In this document: piece after piece, positions 35,140 to 42,758 of the stretch | Layout of the letters: every line of letters starts with the position of its first letter | Position numbering within the stretch: the stretch's first letter is position 1 | NCBI RefSeq assembly: GCF_000374445.1 | Contig: NZ_KB894416.1 | Span: 62,001-126,000, forward strand | Length of the DNA stretch: 64,000 nt | Reading direction: 5' to 3' | From: Actinokineospora enzanensis DSM 44649 | Lineage (GTDB): Bacteria; Actinomycetota; Actinomycetes; Mycobacteriales; Pseudonocardiaceae | Program-made: the position numbers and the translations under genes | The notes under the pieces: generated by a model | Database searches by the model: none | Told to the model about the DNA's origin: nothing | Seen by the model: only the letters and a program-made list of their open reading frames with translations

Positions 35140-35409
35140 ATGGAAGAACCCGCACACTCGGACCTGCGCCACATCACCAGCGACTTCGAAGCCGGAATAG
35201 CCCCTCGGGAAGTACAGCTGTGGGAAGACCTCATCAAGGAGGCGCCCGACCAGCAGGCCGCGCAGACCCAGATCCTCTACCACCAGTTGCTGCAACTGCG
35301 GACGATCAAACTCATTCTCATCTGGACCCTGGTCATCCTGCCGCTCGTCGTCGGCATCGGCCTGTTCCTCCTCGGCAAGGCCGCCGACTCGACCCCCTCC
35401 TGGCGCTGA
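35140..35409 (+). CDS. Small single-span membrane protein of unknown function
   Basis: An 89-residue protein: an acidic, soluble N-terminal part (MEEPAHSDLRHITSDFEAGI, then a helix ending LLQLRTIK) and one membrane helix (about residues 58-79, LILIWTLVILPLVVGIGLFLL) with a short polar tail. No family recognised. It follows the FAD oxidase gene after 55 bp and may be on the same transcript. Confidence 0.65.
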   Translation: MEEPAHSDLRHITSDFEAGIAPREVQLWEDLIKEAPDQQAAQTQILYHQLLQLRTIKLILIWTLVILPLVVGIGLFLLGKAADSTPSWR

Positions 35410-35499
35410 CACCCGCCCTGCTTCCCGACCCGACCGACCGGCCTTGCCGGTTCGGCAACAAAGTTCGCCAAGGTGGCCAGGGCGGCGCATCATTCGGGG

Positions 35500-36132
35500 G
35501 TGACTGATACTTCTTCGCAGAGTCCCGCCGAGTTCTGGGAGAGCTTCTACCAGGAGCGGGAGCAGGTGTGGTCCGGCAACGTCAACGGGTTGCTGGTGCG
35601 GGAGGTCGCCGACGAGGCGCCCGGGAGTGCGCTCGATCTGGGGTGTGCTGAGGGTGGGGACGCGATCTGGTTGGCGGAACGCGGGTGGCGGGTGACCGCT
35701 GTGGACATCTCCGAGACGGCGTTGGGGCGGGCGGCGAAGCGGGCCACCGAGGTCGGGGCCGAAGTGGACTGGCGGCGGGTGGATCTCGGGGAGTCCTTTC
35801 CGGACGGTGAGTTCGACCTCGTGTTCGCCGCCTACTTCCACTCCCCGGTCGAGCGTGCGGGCGAGCGCGCCGGGGCGTTGCGGCGGGCCGCGCAGGCCGT
35901 GAGGTCGGGCGGGGTGTTGCTGGTCATCGGGCATGCCGGGTGGCCGTCGTGGATCACCGAGCCCGCGCATGAGCATCGGTTCCCGACGACGGCGGACGTT
36001 CTTCAGGAGATCGGGCAGGCGGATGGCGGCTGGCGCGTGGAGACCGAGGAGGTCGTCGAGAGTCCGATGAAGGGGCCGGACGGGCAGGACGCCAGCCGGG
36101 TCGACAACGTGGTCAAGGTGCGGCGGGTCTAG
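35500..36132 (+). CDS. Class I SAM-dependent methyltransferase
   Basis: About 210 residues. The SAM-binding fold is clear: ALDLGCAEGGDAIWLAERGWRVTAVDIS (motif I and II, about residues 43-70), then FDLVFAAYFHSP and GGVLLVIGHAGWPSW. N-terminal FWESFYQEREQVWSGNVNGLL is typical of a tellurite-resistance/thiopurine-type methyltransferase subgroup. GTG 35500 is chosen because CATCAT lies six bases upstream (possibly leaderless); GTG 35473 is also in frame but has no binding site. Its TAG stop is part of the CTAG duplicated by the adjacent MITE insertion. Confidence 0.88.
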   Translation: MTDTSSQSPAEFWESFYQEREQVWSGNVNGLLVREVADEAPGSALDLGCAEGGDAIWLAERGWRVTAVDISETALGRAAKRATEVGAEVDWRRVDLGESFPDGEFDLVFAAYFHSPVERAGERAGALRRAAQAVRSGGVLLVIGHAGWPSWITEPAHEHRFPTTADVLQEIGQADGGWRVETEEVVESPMKGPDGQDASRVDNVVKVRRV

Positions 36133-36292
36133 GCGCTGTCCGGTAAGTCTGGTGCGCGGGATCCGTGATCCGCGCGGTCTCTGGGCGTGCGGGCGGGAAG
36201 CCGCACGTACCGGGTTGTACTTGGGCTTTCCGCCCGTGCGGCCACTGGCCGCACGGGCGCGGATAGCGCGTGCCGGACTTGCAGGACAGCGC
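36133..36292. mobile_element. 160-bp MITE-like element with CTAG target duplication
   Basis: The ends are inverted: GCGCTGTCCGGTAAGTCTGG at the left and, read on the other strand, GCGCTGTCCTGCAAGTCCGG at the right (17 of 20 match, continuing imperfectly inward). CTAG flanks both sides (36129-36132 and 36293-36296), a typical target duplication of IS5-type (IS427-group) transposases. Inside are further palindromes (GCGCGGATCC-type near 36165, and GTGCGGCC/GGCCGCAC near 36236-36256) and no coding sequence. The insertion landed in the stop codon of the methyltransferase gene, which the duplication preserved. Confidence 0.75.
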
Positions 36293-36338
36293 CTAGCGGC
36301 CTGAACCGGGAGGTCGAGCCTCAGCCGCCATCGAGCGG

Positions 36339-38042
36339 TCAGCGCAGGTCGGGGAAGTCCGTGTCCGCGTACTCACCCGAGACCGCGGCGGGGCCCGCGT
36401 GAATCTCGTTCTCGCGGCAGCGCAGTTCGACGCGGCGGATCTTGCCGGAGATCGTCTTGGGCAGGTCGGCGAACTCCAGGCGGCGGATTCGCTTGTAGGG
36501 GGCCAGGTTCTCGCGGGCGAACGCCAGGATGGACCGGGCGGTGTCGGCGGTCGGCTCGTGTCCGGCCGCCAGCACCACGTACGCCTTGGGCACCGCCAGC
36601 CGGACCGGGTCCGGGGACGGGACGACGGCGGCCTCGGCGACGGCCGGGTGTTCGATGAGGACGCTCTCCAGCTCGAACGGGGAGATGCGGTAGTCCGACG
36701 CCTTGAACACGTCGTCGGCGCGGCCCACGTAGGTGATGTAGCCGTCCGCGTCGCGGGAGCCGACGTCGCCGGTGTGGTAGTGGCCGTCGCGCATGACCTC
36801 GGTGGTGCGGTCGGGGTCGTCGGCGTAGCCCACCATGACCCCCACCGGGTCGCCTGCGAGGGCCACGCCGATCTCGCCCTCGTCGGCGGTCTCGCCGGTG
36901 ACCGGGTCGACCAGGTTGACGGTGAAGCCGGGCAGCGGCCTGCCCATCGACCCGGGTTTCACCGGCTGACCGGGCGTGTTGGCGACCAGCACGCTCGTCT
37001 CGGTCTGGCCGAAACCGTCCCGGATCGTCACGCCCCAGGCGCGGGAGACCTGTTCGATCACCTCGGGGTTGAGCGGCTCCCCCGCGCCGACGACCTTCGT
37101 CGGCGGGGTGGCGAGCCTGGTGAGGTCGGACTGGATCAGCATCCGCCACACCGTGGGCGGGGCACAGAAGCTCGTGACGCCACAGCGATCCATTTCGGAC
37201 ATGAGCGCGGCCGGGTCGAAGCGGGTGTAGTTGTGGATGAACACCGTGGCCTCCGCGTTCCACGGTGCGAAGACGTTGCTCCAGGCGTGTTTCGCCCAGC
37301 CGGGCGAGGAGATGTTGAGGTGGACGTCGCCGGGGCGCAGGCCGATCCAGTACATCGTGGACAGATGACCGACCGGGTAGGACACATGCGTGTGGCCGAC
37401 CAGTTTCGGGCGAGCGGTGGTGCCGGAGGTGAAGTAGAGCAGTAGCGGGTCGGTGGCCTTGGTCGGACCGTCCGGTGCGTACTCGGCCGAGGCGCCTTCG
37501 GTGTCCGCATAGGACAACCAGCCGTCCACGGTGCCACCGACGGCGACGCGGGTGTAGTCGCCGGGGACGTCGGCGAACTTGGGTGCGTCCACCGCTCGGG
37601 CCACCACGTGCCGGGCCGCGCCGCGATCGACGCGGTCGCGCAGGTCGGCGGGGGCGAGCAGGGTGGACGCCGGGATGATCACCGCGCCGAGCTTGATCGC
37701 GGCCAGGATGGTCTCCCACAGCTCGCCCTGGTTGCCGAGCATGAGGATCACCCGGTCGCCGCGCCGCACACCCTGGTCCCGCAGCCAGCACGCGACCTGG
37801 TTCGAGCGGCGGGACAGCTCGGCGAAGGTCCACTTCCGCTCGCCGCCATCCTCCTCCACGATCCACAACGCGACCCGCTCGGCGGTCGGCGGCTCGGCGG
37901 CGATCACGTCGAACCAGTCCAGCGCCCAGTTGAAGGTGTCGAACCGGGGCCATTCGAAGTCCGCGTAGGCGCGCCGGTAGTCGTCGCCGTGCTCGATCAG
38001 GAAATCCCGAGCCGCCCGAAACGCTGTGGTCGCCTCGCCCAC
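36339..38042 (-). CDS. AMP-binding acyl-CoA synthetase
   Basis: A 567-residue ANL-superfamily enzyme that activates a carboxylate as acyl-AMP and loads CoA. Motifs are LLLYFTSGTTARPKLVGHTH (P-loop, about residue 205), DGFGQTETSV (A5), HYHTGDVGSRDADGYITYVGRADDVFKASDYRISPFELE (A7-A8) and PKTISGKIRR with the catalytic lysine near the end. The N-terminal RRAYADFEWPRFDTFNWALDWFD block is typical of medium-chain/acetyl-CoA-synthetase-like AMP-binding proteins. GGAGG lies seven bases before GTG 38042. A crotonase gene lies 193 bp upstream on the same strand, suggesting a fatty-acid or aromatic-acid catabolic pair. Confidence 0.9.
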   Translation of the reverse strand: MGEATTAFRAARDFLIEHGDDYRRAYADFEWPRFDTFNWALDWFDVIAAEPPTAERVALWIVEEDGGERKWTFAELSRRSNQVACWLRDQGVRRGDRVILMLGNQGELWETILAAIKLGAVIIPASTLLAPADLRDRVDRGAARHVVARAVDAPKFADVPGDYTRVAVGGTVDGWLSYADTEGASAEYAPDGPTKATDPLLLYFTSGTTARPKLVGHTHVSYPVGHLSTMYWIGLRPGDVHLNISSPGWAKHAWSNVFAPWNAEATVFIHNYTRFDPAALMSEMDRCGVTSFCAPPTVWRMLIQSDLTRLATPPTKVVGAGEPLNPEVIEQVSRAWGVTIRDGFGQTETSVLVANTPGQPVKPGSMGRPLPGFTVNLVDPVTGETADEGEIGVALAGDPVGVMVGYADDPDRTTEVMRDGHYHTGDVGSRDADGYITYVGRADDVFKASDYRISPFELESVLIEHPAVAEAAVVPSPDPVRLAVPKAYVVLAAGHEPTADTARSILAFARENLAPYKRIRRLEFADLPKTISGKIRRVELRCRENEIHAGPAAVSGEYADTDFPDLR

Positions 38043-38235
38043 GCCGCCACCTCCGCACACCGACACCGCTGTCCGCCCCGAAGCCTGCCCCAGCCGGGTC
38101 TCCCCCGCCAAGCCCCTGCCGGTCGGGCCCCGGCCCACCGGTCGGTGCCCGTGGTCGCCATCGGGTTGCGGGGCAAGCCTTTGCCCCGATGCCTCGCGCG
38201 GCGGCACAAGGGGCGGCCGCAGGCCCGGGTGGCGA

Positions 38236-39051
38236 TCACTGGCCGGTGAAACGGGGTGGGCGGCGTTCCAGGAAAGCCTGGACCGCCTCACCCAGGTCCT
38301 TGCTGGGCAGGAACGCCGCGTTCCACGTCGACACGTAGCGCAGGGCGTCGGCGACGCGGGGTTCGCGGGCGTGGTCGAGCACGTCCTTGGTGCCCTGCAC
38401 GACCAGTGGCGGGTTGGCGGCGATCTCCGCGGCCAGCTCTCGGGCCGCGGCGAGCACGTCCGGGACGATGTCGTTCACCAGTCCGATGCGCGCCGCCCGG
38501 TCCGCGTCGATGTCCTTGCCGGTGAAGGCCAGCTCGCGCAGGTGCCCCTCGCCGATGACGCCCGCCAGCCGCTGGAGGCTGCCCAGGTCGGCGACGATGG
38601 CGACCCGGACCTCGCGCAGGCTGAACCTCGCGTCGGCGCTCGCCAGCCGGATGTCGGCGGCGGCGATGACGTCCAGACCACCGCCGACGCACCAGCCGCC
38701 GACGGCGGCGATCACCGGCTTGCGGCAGGCGGCGACGGACGACACGGCGGCCTGCAGGGCGCGGATCTCGCGCAGGAAGTCGGTGCGCGGCGCGGCAAGT
38801 GCGGTGCCGTCCAGCAGGCCCGCCCAGGAACCCATCATCGCGGGCAGGTCGAGGCCGTAGGAGAAGTTCGCGCCAGAGCCGGTCAGCACGACGGCGCGGA
38901 CCTCGGGGTCGGCGTCCAGGCCCGCGAAGACCAGCGGCAGCTCACGCCAGAAGTCGGGGCCCATGGCATTGCCCTTGCCGGGACCGAGCAGGGTCACCTC
39001 CGCCACGTGACCGGTGATCTCGACCCGCAGGGACACCAGCTCGTCGGTCAT
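38236..39051 (-). CDS. Crotonase-family protein, dienoyl-CoA isomerase (ECH1)-like
   Basis: A 271-residue crotonase. The oxyanion-hole segments are ANFSYGLDLPAM and AVGGWCVGGGLDVIAAADIRLAS. The following LREVRVAIVADLGSLQRLAGVIGEG aligns with delta(3,5)-delta(2,4)-dienoyl-CoA isomerases, with the Glu in REV and the Asp in VADLG in the positions of that family's two catalytic acids. This favours isomerase over plain hydratase activity. ATG 39051 is chosen for fit; ATG 39070 is also possible. It neighbours an acyl-CoA synthetase on the same strand, consistent with beta-oxidation of unsaturated acids. Confidence 0.87.
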   Translation of the reverse strand: MTDELVSLRVEITGHVAEVTLLGPGKGNAMGPDFWRELPLVFAGLDADPEVRAVVLTGSGANFSYGLDLPAMMGSWAGLLDGTALAAPRTDFLREIRALQAAVSSVAACRKPVIAAVGGWCVGGGLDVIAAADIRLASADARFSLREVRVAIVADLGSLQRLAGVIGEGHLRELAFTGKDIDADRAARIGLVNDIVPDVLAAARELAAEIAANPPLVVQGTKDVLDHAREPRVADALRYVSTWNAAFLPSKDLGEAVQAFLERRPPRFTGQ

Positions 39052-39184
39052 GGCGCCAGTATTACCCATGGGTAGCCGCCGTCGACCACCGCCCGGTTCC
39101 CCCGATCGTGGGACCTCCCGAATGACCGGGACGGAGCGGACACCGGGGTAGGTTCCTCCCCAGCCGGGTAGCGAGGGAGGCCAG

Positions 39185-39343
39185 ATGGCGAACCAGAACG
39201 TGATGTCCACGCCGATCTTCGACGAGTTGCTGCGCGAGATGACCGAGGGCACCGCGTCCCTGGACGAGCCCGTGGAGCCCGCGGAGGCCACCCCGCCCAA
39301 GCCGCCCGCGCCGGGCGGCAGGCGGCGTGCCCGGTCGAGCTGA
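39185..39343 (+). CDS. 52-residue protein of unknown function
   Basis: A short ORF with a very strong GAGGGAGG four bases before ATG 39185. The product begins MANQNVMSTPIFDELLREMT, continues with a Glu/Pro-rich linker and ends GGRRRARSS: an acidic amphipathic helix plus a basic tail. Purine-start codon bias and the binding site argue that it is real. No family recognised. It lies between divergent crotonase and ArsR-type genes. Confidence 0.6.
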   Translation: MANQNVMSTPIFDELLREMTEGTASLDEPVEPAEATPPKPPAPGGRRRARSS

Positions 39344-39424
39344 GCAGGCGCGCGACCGTACGGCGTTAGGCCAACCGCAGCATAGGCATTTGACACGGTT
39401 GGTCCGCGTTCAGAAACTCGCTGT

Positions 39425-39931
39425 ATGAACATGGGGGATTCACGCTCGACCTTGCACGGGATGCGCGCGCTCGCGCATCCCCTTCGAATGCGCATCCTGT
39501 CCCTGGTCACCGAACGCGCGATGAGCGCGGCCGAGGTGGCCAGGGAGCTCGGCGACAGTCAACCGAACATCAGCTACCACCTGCGCAAGCTGGCGGACGC
39601 GGGGCTGGTGGGGATCGTCGAGGAGGTGGCGATCCGCGGCGGGATCGCCAAGCGGTACCGGCACGACCCGCCCGCGGTCGCCGCGCCGCGCGGCCCGGAG
39701 GAGGACGCCCTGCTGGCCAGGGCGCTCGCCGCCGGGCTGGGCAGCACACCGCCGGGCACCCCCGAGGTGGCCAGCGCGGAGCTGTGGATCGACCAGGAGG
39801 TCTGGGAGAACCTGGTCGCCGACGTCCGTGATCTCAACTCGCGACTGCGCGACGCCGCGCAGCCGCCGCGCACACCCGGCACGGTGCGGGTGAGCACGAC
39901 GATCTCGGCGTTCGAGCTGGACGGCGTGTGA
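39425..39931 (+). CDS. ArsR-like winged-helix regulator
   Basis: A 168-residue protein with an ArsR/SmtB-type winged helix (MRALAHPLRMRILSLVTERA, SAAEVARELGDSQPNISYHLRKLADAGLV, residues 13-62). No metal-binding cysteines are visible in the recognition helix, so a non-metal signal is likely. The C-terminal 90 residues have no known fold. Its stop overlaps the start of the MFS gene by 4 bp (GTGA at 39928-39931), so it probably controls that exporter. Confidence 0.88.
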   Translation: MNMGDSRSTLHGMRALAHPLRMRILSLVTERAMSAAEVARELGDSQPNISYHLRKLADAGLVGIVEEVAIRGGIAKRYRHDPPAVAAPRGPEEDALLARALAAGLGSTPPGTPEVASAELWIDQEVWENLVADVRDLNSRLRDAAQPPRTPGTVRVSTTISAFELDGV

Positions 39932-41139
39932 GCCGGTCGGCCGGGATGCTCGCCCCGCTGCGGGAGCCGATGTTCCGCAGGCTGGCGCTGGGCCGGGTCA
40001 CCACCTATCTCGGCAACGCCGTCGCCCCGGTGGCGCTGGCGTTCGCCGTGCTCGACCTCACCGGGTCGGTGGTGGCCCTCGGCCTGGTCGTCGGCGCGCG
40101 GTCGGTGGCGAACGTGGCACTGCTCCTGGTGGGCGGCATCCTGGCCGACCGACTCCCGCGCGGGGTGATCCTGTCCGGGGCCAGCCTCGCCGCGGCCGCC
40201 TCCCAGGCGGCCACGGCGCTGGCTGTGCTCCTCGGGTTCGCCTCGGTCCCGCTGTTGGTGGTGTTGAGCGTGGTCAACGGCGCGGTCTCGGCCGCGTCGT
40301 TGCCCGCGGCCTCCGCGCTCACCCCGCAGACCGTGCCGCCGACGATGATCCGGCAGGCGAACGCGGTGGCACGGATGGGCACGAACACGGCGCTGATCGT
40401 GGGCTCGTCACTGGGCGGCATGCTCACCGCGATGACCCGGCCCGGCTGGGCGATGGCGGCCACCGCGGTCGTGTTCGCGCTGGCCGCGCACTGGTACGCG
40501 CGGGTGCACGCGCCCGAGATCGACATCGACGCGCCCACCCGGCCGCTGGCCGACCTGCGCGAGGGCTGGACCGAGTTCTCCTCGCGCACCTGGCTGTGGT
40601 CGATCGTGGTGGTGTTCATGGTCGTGAACGCCGCCGTGGTGGGCGGCACGCAGGTACTCGGGCCGTCGATCGCGGACGGCTCGTTCGGGCGGATGGCGTG
40701 GGGGTTCATCCTCGGCGCGCAGACCGTCGGCGGGCTGGTCGGCGGGGTGCTGGCGAGCCGGTGGCAGCCTCGTCGGGCGTTGTGGTTCGGCACGGTGGCG
40801 GTCTCGGTGGAGGCGGTGCCGTTGCTGTTGTTGGCGCATGTCCCGGTGGTGGTGCCGTTGTTGGTGGCGAACTTCGTCGGTGGGGTCGCGATCGAGCAGT
40901 TCGCGGTCGCCTGGGACGTTTCGCTACAGGAGAACGTGCCCGCGGACAAGCTCGCGCGGGTGTACTCGTATGACGCGGTGGGCTCGTTCGCGGCCATCCC
41001 GATCGGGGAGATCGCCACGGGGCCGGTCGCCGGTGTGTTCGGCACGGCGGCGACGTTGACCGGGCTGGCGGTGCTGGTGGCCGTGGCGACCGGTGTGGCG
41101 GCGCTGGTGCCGAGCATTCGCGGGCTCACCCGGGGCTAG
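39928..41139 (+). CDS. MFS transporter, coupled to ArsR-like regulator
   Basis: A 403-residue MFS permease with about twelve hydrophobic segments and the motif GGILADRLPRGVILSGA between helices 2 and 3. The type (N-terminal PLREPMFRRLALGRVTTYLGNAVAPVALAFAVLDLTGS) is that of actinobacterial drug or macrolide exporters; the substrate is unknown. GTG 39928 overlaps the regulator's stop. The stop at 41139 faces the MarR gene; 41140-41280 between them has no clear gene. Confidence 0.85.
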   Translation: MSRSAGMLAPLREPMFRRLALGRVTTYLGNAVAPVALAFAVLDLTGSVVALGLVVGARSVANVALLLVGGILADRLPRGVILSGASLAAAASQAATALAVLLGFASVPLLVVLSVVNGAVSAASLPAASALTPQTVPPTMIRQANAVARMGTNTALIVGSSLGGMLTAMTRPGWAMAATAVVFALAAHWYARVHAPEIDIDAPTRPLADLREGWTEFSSRTWLWSIVVVFMVVNAAVVGGTQVLGPSIADGSFGRMAWGFILGAQTVGGLVGGVLASRWQPRRALWFGTVAVSVEAVPLLLLAHVPVVVPLLVANFVGGVAIEQFAVAWDVSLQENVPADKLARVYSYDAVGSFAAIPIGEIATGPVAGVFGTAATLTGLAVLVAVATGVAALVPSIRGLTRG

Positions 41140-41280
41140 ATCAACACTGCCGGAACGAGTCCTCACCCGCAGGCGACGTTGTCGGAATACCCGGGTCGGC
41201 ACGTTTCGTCCGTTTGGGCAGGGCGGCAGCACAACCCGACGACCAGGTCGCCGGACGCGTAGGTCCGGGTGTCGGCCGCA

Positions 41281-41778
41281 CTAGCAGACTTCGCCGTCGT
41301 GCAGGCGGGCCGCGGCGTCCTGGACCACCGCGCAGGCCGAGTGGGTGCCGTCGTCCTGCCAGGTGGCGAGTTTCCTGAGCAGGTCGCGCAGTGTGTCGCG
41401 TTCGGCGGCGCTGAGCGGGCTGAGCACCCATTCCTCGGCCTGGCGCAGTTCCTCGGCCGTCTCGGCGTGTCGGGCGCGGCCCGCGTCGGTGGCGAACAGC
41501 AGGCGGGCGCGGCGATCGGCCGGATCGGGCTTGCGTTCGACGAGACCGGAGCGTTCCAGGTCGTCGATGAGGTAGGTCATCACGGTCTTGTCGATGCCGA
41601 GCCGGTGCGCGAGCGTCTGCTGGCTGCACTGCTCACCCTCGATGGCGGTGGTGAGCACTTGGAAGCCACGCGGCCCGCCGGGCAGGCCGGACAGCACCCG
41701 GTCGGCGGCGCGCAGGTAGCCGCGGAACACCGCACCCAGCGCCCACCCCAGATCGGCGGCGACGGCGGGTGTGGTCAC
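41281..41778 (-). CDS. MarR-family regulator
   Basis: A 165-residue MarR protein: the winged helix runs from about residue 42 to 100 (QQTLAHRLGIDKTVMTYLIDDLERSGLVERKPDPADRRARLL) flanked by dimerisation helices. A cysteine in EGEQCSQQT, just before the recognition region, and the C-terminal Cys (HDGEVC) could serve redox sensing, as in some quinone-responsive MarR proteins; this is speculation. It diverges from an azoreductase-type gene across 90 bp containing a good palindrome. GTG 41778 is chosen from family fit. Confidence 0.88.
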   Translation of the reverse strand: MTTPAVAADLGWALGAVFRGYLRAADRVLSGLPGGPRGFQVLTTAIEGEQCSQQTLAHRLGIDKTVMTYLIDDLERSGLVERKPDPADRRARLLFATDAGRARHAETAEELRQAEEWVLSPLSAAERDTLRDLLRKLATWQDDGTHSACAVVQDAAARLHDGEVC

Positions 41779-41828
41779 GGCCTCATCGTACGACACGGGA
41801 CTGGACAGTCGGCTGATCTGTGAGCAAG

Positions 41829-41849
41829 ATAGTCTGTATTGCAGACGAT
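41829..41849. promoter_or_regulatory. Probable MarR operator
   Basis: ATAGTCTG-TATTG-CAGACGAT is an inverted repeat with 8-nt arms (7 of 8 matching) between the divergent MarR and azoreductase genes, the place where an autoregulating MarR dimer would bind. TATTG in the centre may overlap a -10 region. Confidence 0.6.
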
Positions 41850-41868
41850 CTGATTTCGGGAGGAATTC

Positions 41869-42522
41869 ATGGCCCTGCTCCGCGTCGACAGCAGCATCCG
41901 GGTGACCGACTCGGTCAGCCGAGCGCTCGCCGACACCGTCACCACGTCCTGGCTCGACACCCACCCCGCGGGCGACGTCGTCCGCCGCGACCTGGGCACC
42001 GACCCGGTCCCCGCGTCCGCCTGGTCCGACTCGTTGCAGGCCGCGGCCACACCCGAGGCCGACCGGACACCGGACCAGCGGGCGGCGCTCGCGCTGGCGG
42101 GGACCGTCGGGGACGAGGTGCTGGCGGCGGACTCGGTGCTGATCGCCACGTCGCTGTACAACTTCGGGGTCTCGCAGCACCTGAAGACGTGGATCGACCT
42201 GCTGCTCACGCACCCGGAGTTCGCGCCCGGGAAGCAGCCGCTGGCAGGCAAGCCGGTGGCGTTCACGATCGCGCGGGGTGGGGGCTATGGGCCCGGGACG
42301 CCGCGCGAGGGGTGGGATCACGCGACGCCGTGGCTGGTGCGGATCTTCCAGGATGTACTGGGGGGCGAGGTGACCGTGGTGGCGGCGGAGCTGACGTTGG
42401 CCGAGGTGAACCCGGCGATGGCGGAGCTGGTCCCGTTGGCGAAACAGTCGGCGGTGGACGCGCACGAACGGGCGGCGGGCACGGGCCGCGCCCTCGCCGA
42501 ACGCACCACGGCGGCCGCGTGA
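41869..42522 (+). CDS. FMN-dependent NADH-azoreductase-like flavodoxin-fold enzyme
   Basis: A 217-residue flavodoxin-fold protein of the AzoR/quinone-reductase family: the N-terminal MALLRVDSSIRVTDSVSRALA is the FMN phosphate loop, ATSLYNFGVSQHLKTWIDLL the flavin contact typical of AzoR (P-M-Y-N-F in E. coli), and IARGGGYGPGT the second flavin loop. Such enzymes reduce quinones and azo compounds. GGGAGG precedes ATG 41869. Divergent from a MarR gene and probably repressed by it. Confidence 0.9.
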   Translation: MALLRVDSSIRVTDSVSRALADTVTTSWLDTHPAGDVVRRDLGTDPVPASAWSDSLQAAATPEADRTPDQRAALALAGTVGDEVLAADSVLIATSLYNFGVSQHLKTWIDLLLTHPEFAPGKQPLAGKPVAFTIARGGGYGPGTPREGWDHATPWLVRIFQDVLGGEVTVVAAELTLAEVNPAMAELVPLAKQSAVDAHERAAGTGRALAERTTAAA

Positions 42523-42583
42523 GGGACGGGGTCGCGGGGTGAGCATCCGCGCCTCACTCCGCGACCCGCGGGCGAAGTCAAGA

Positions 42584-42599
42584 GGGAACTCGTATTCCC
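42584..42599. promoter_or_regulatory. Inverted repeat upstream of the HsdR-N protein gene
   Basis: GGGAA-CTCGTA-TTCCC lies in the 236-bp region between the azoreductase and nuclease-like genes. It could be an operator; nothing else is recognised in that region. Confidence 0.3.
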
Positions 42600-42758
42600 G
42601 ACGATTTTCCACCAGTCGAGGTAAATCGGGACCGAACGCGCGATATGGCGGTAACGCCCCGACACAACGGCTCGATCTACGGCGCACGAACGGATCGAGG
42701 AACGACGTCAGGGCACGGGCCGGGCGAACCTCGAATGCGTGGAAATGGGGCGTTCGCC

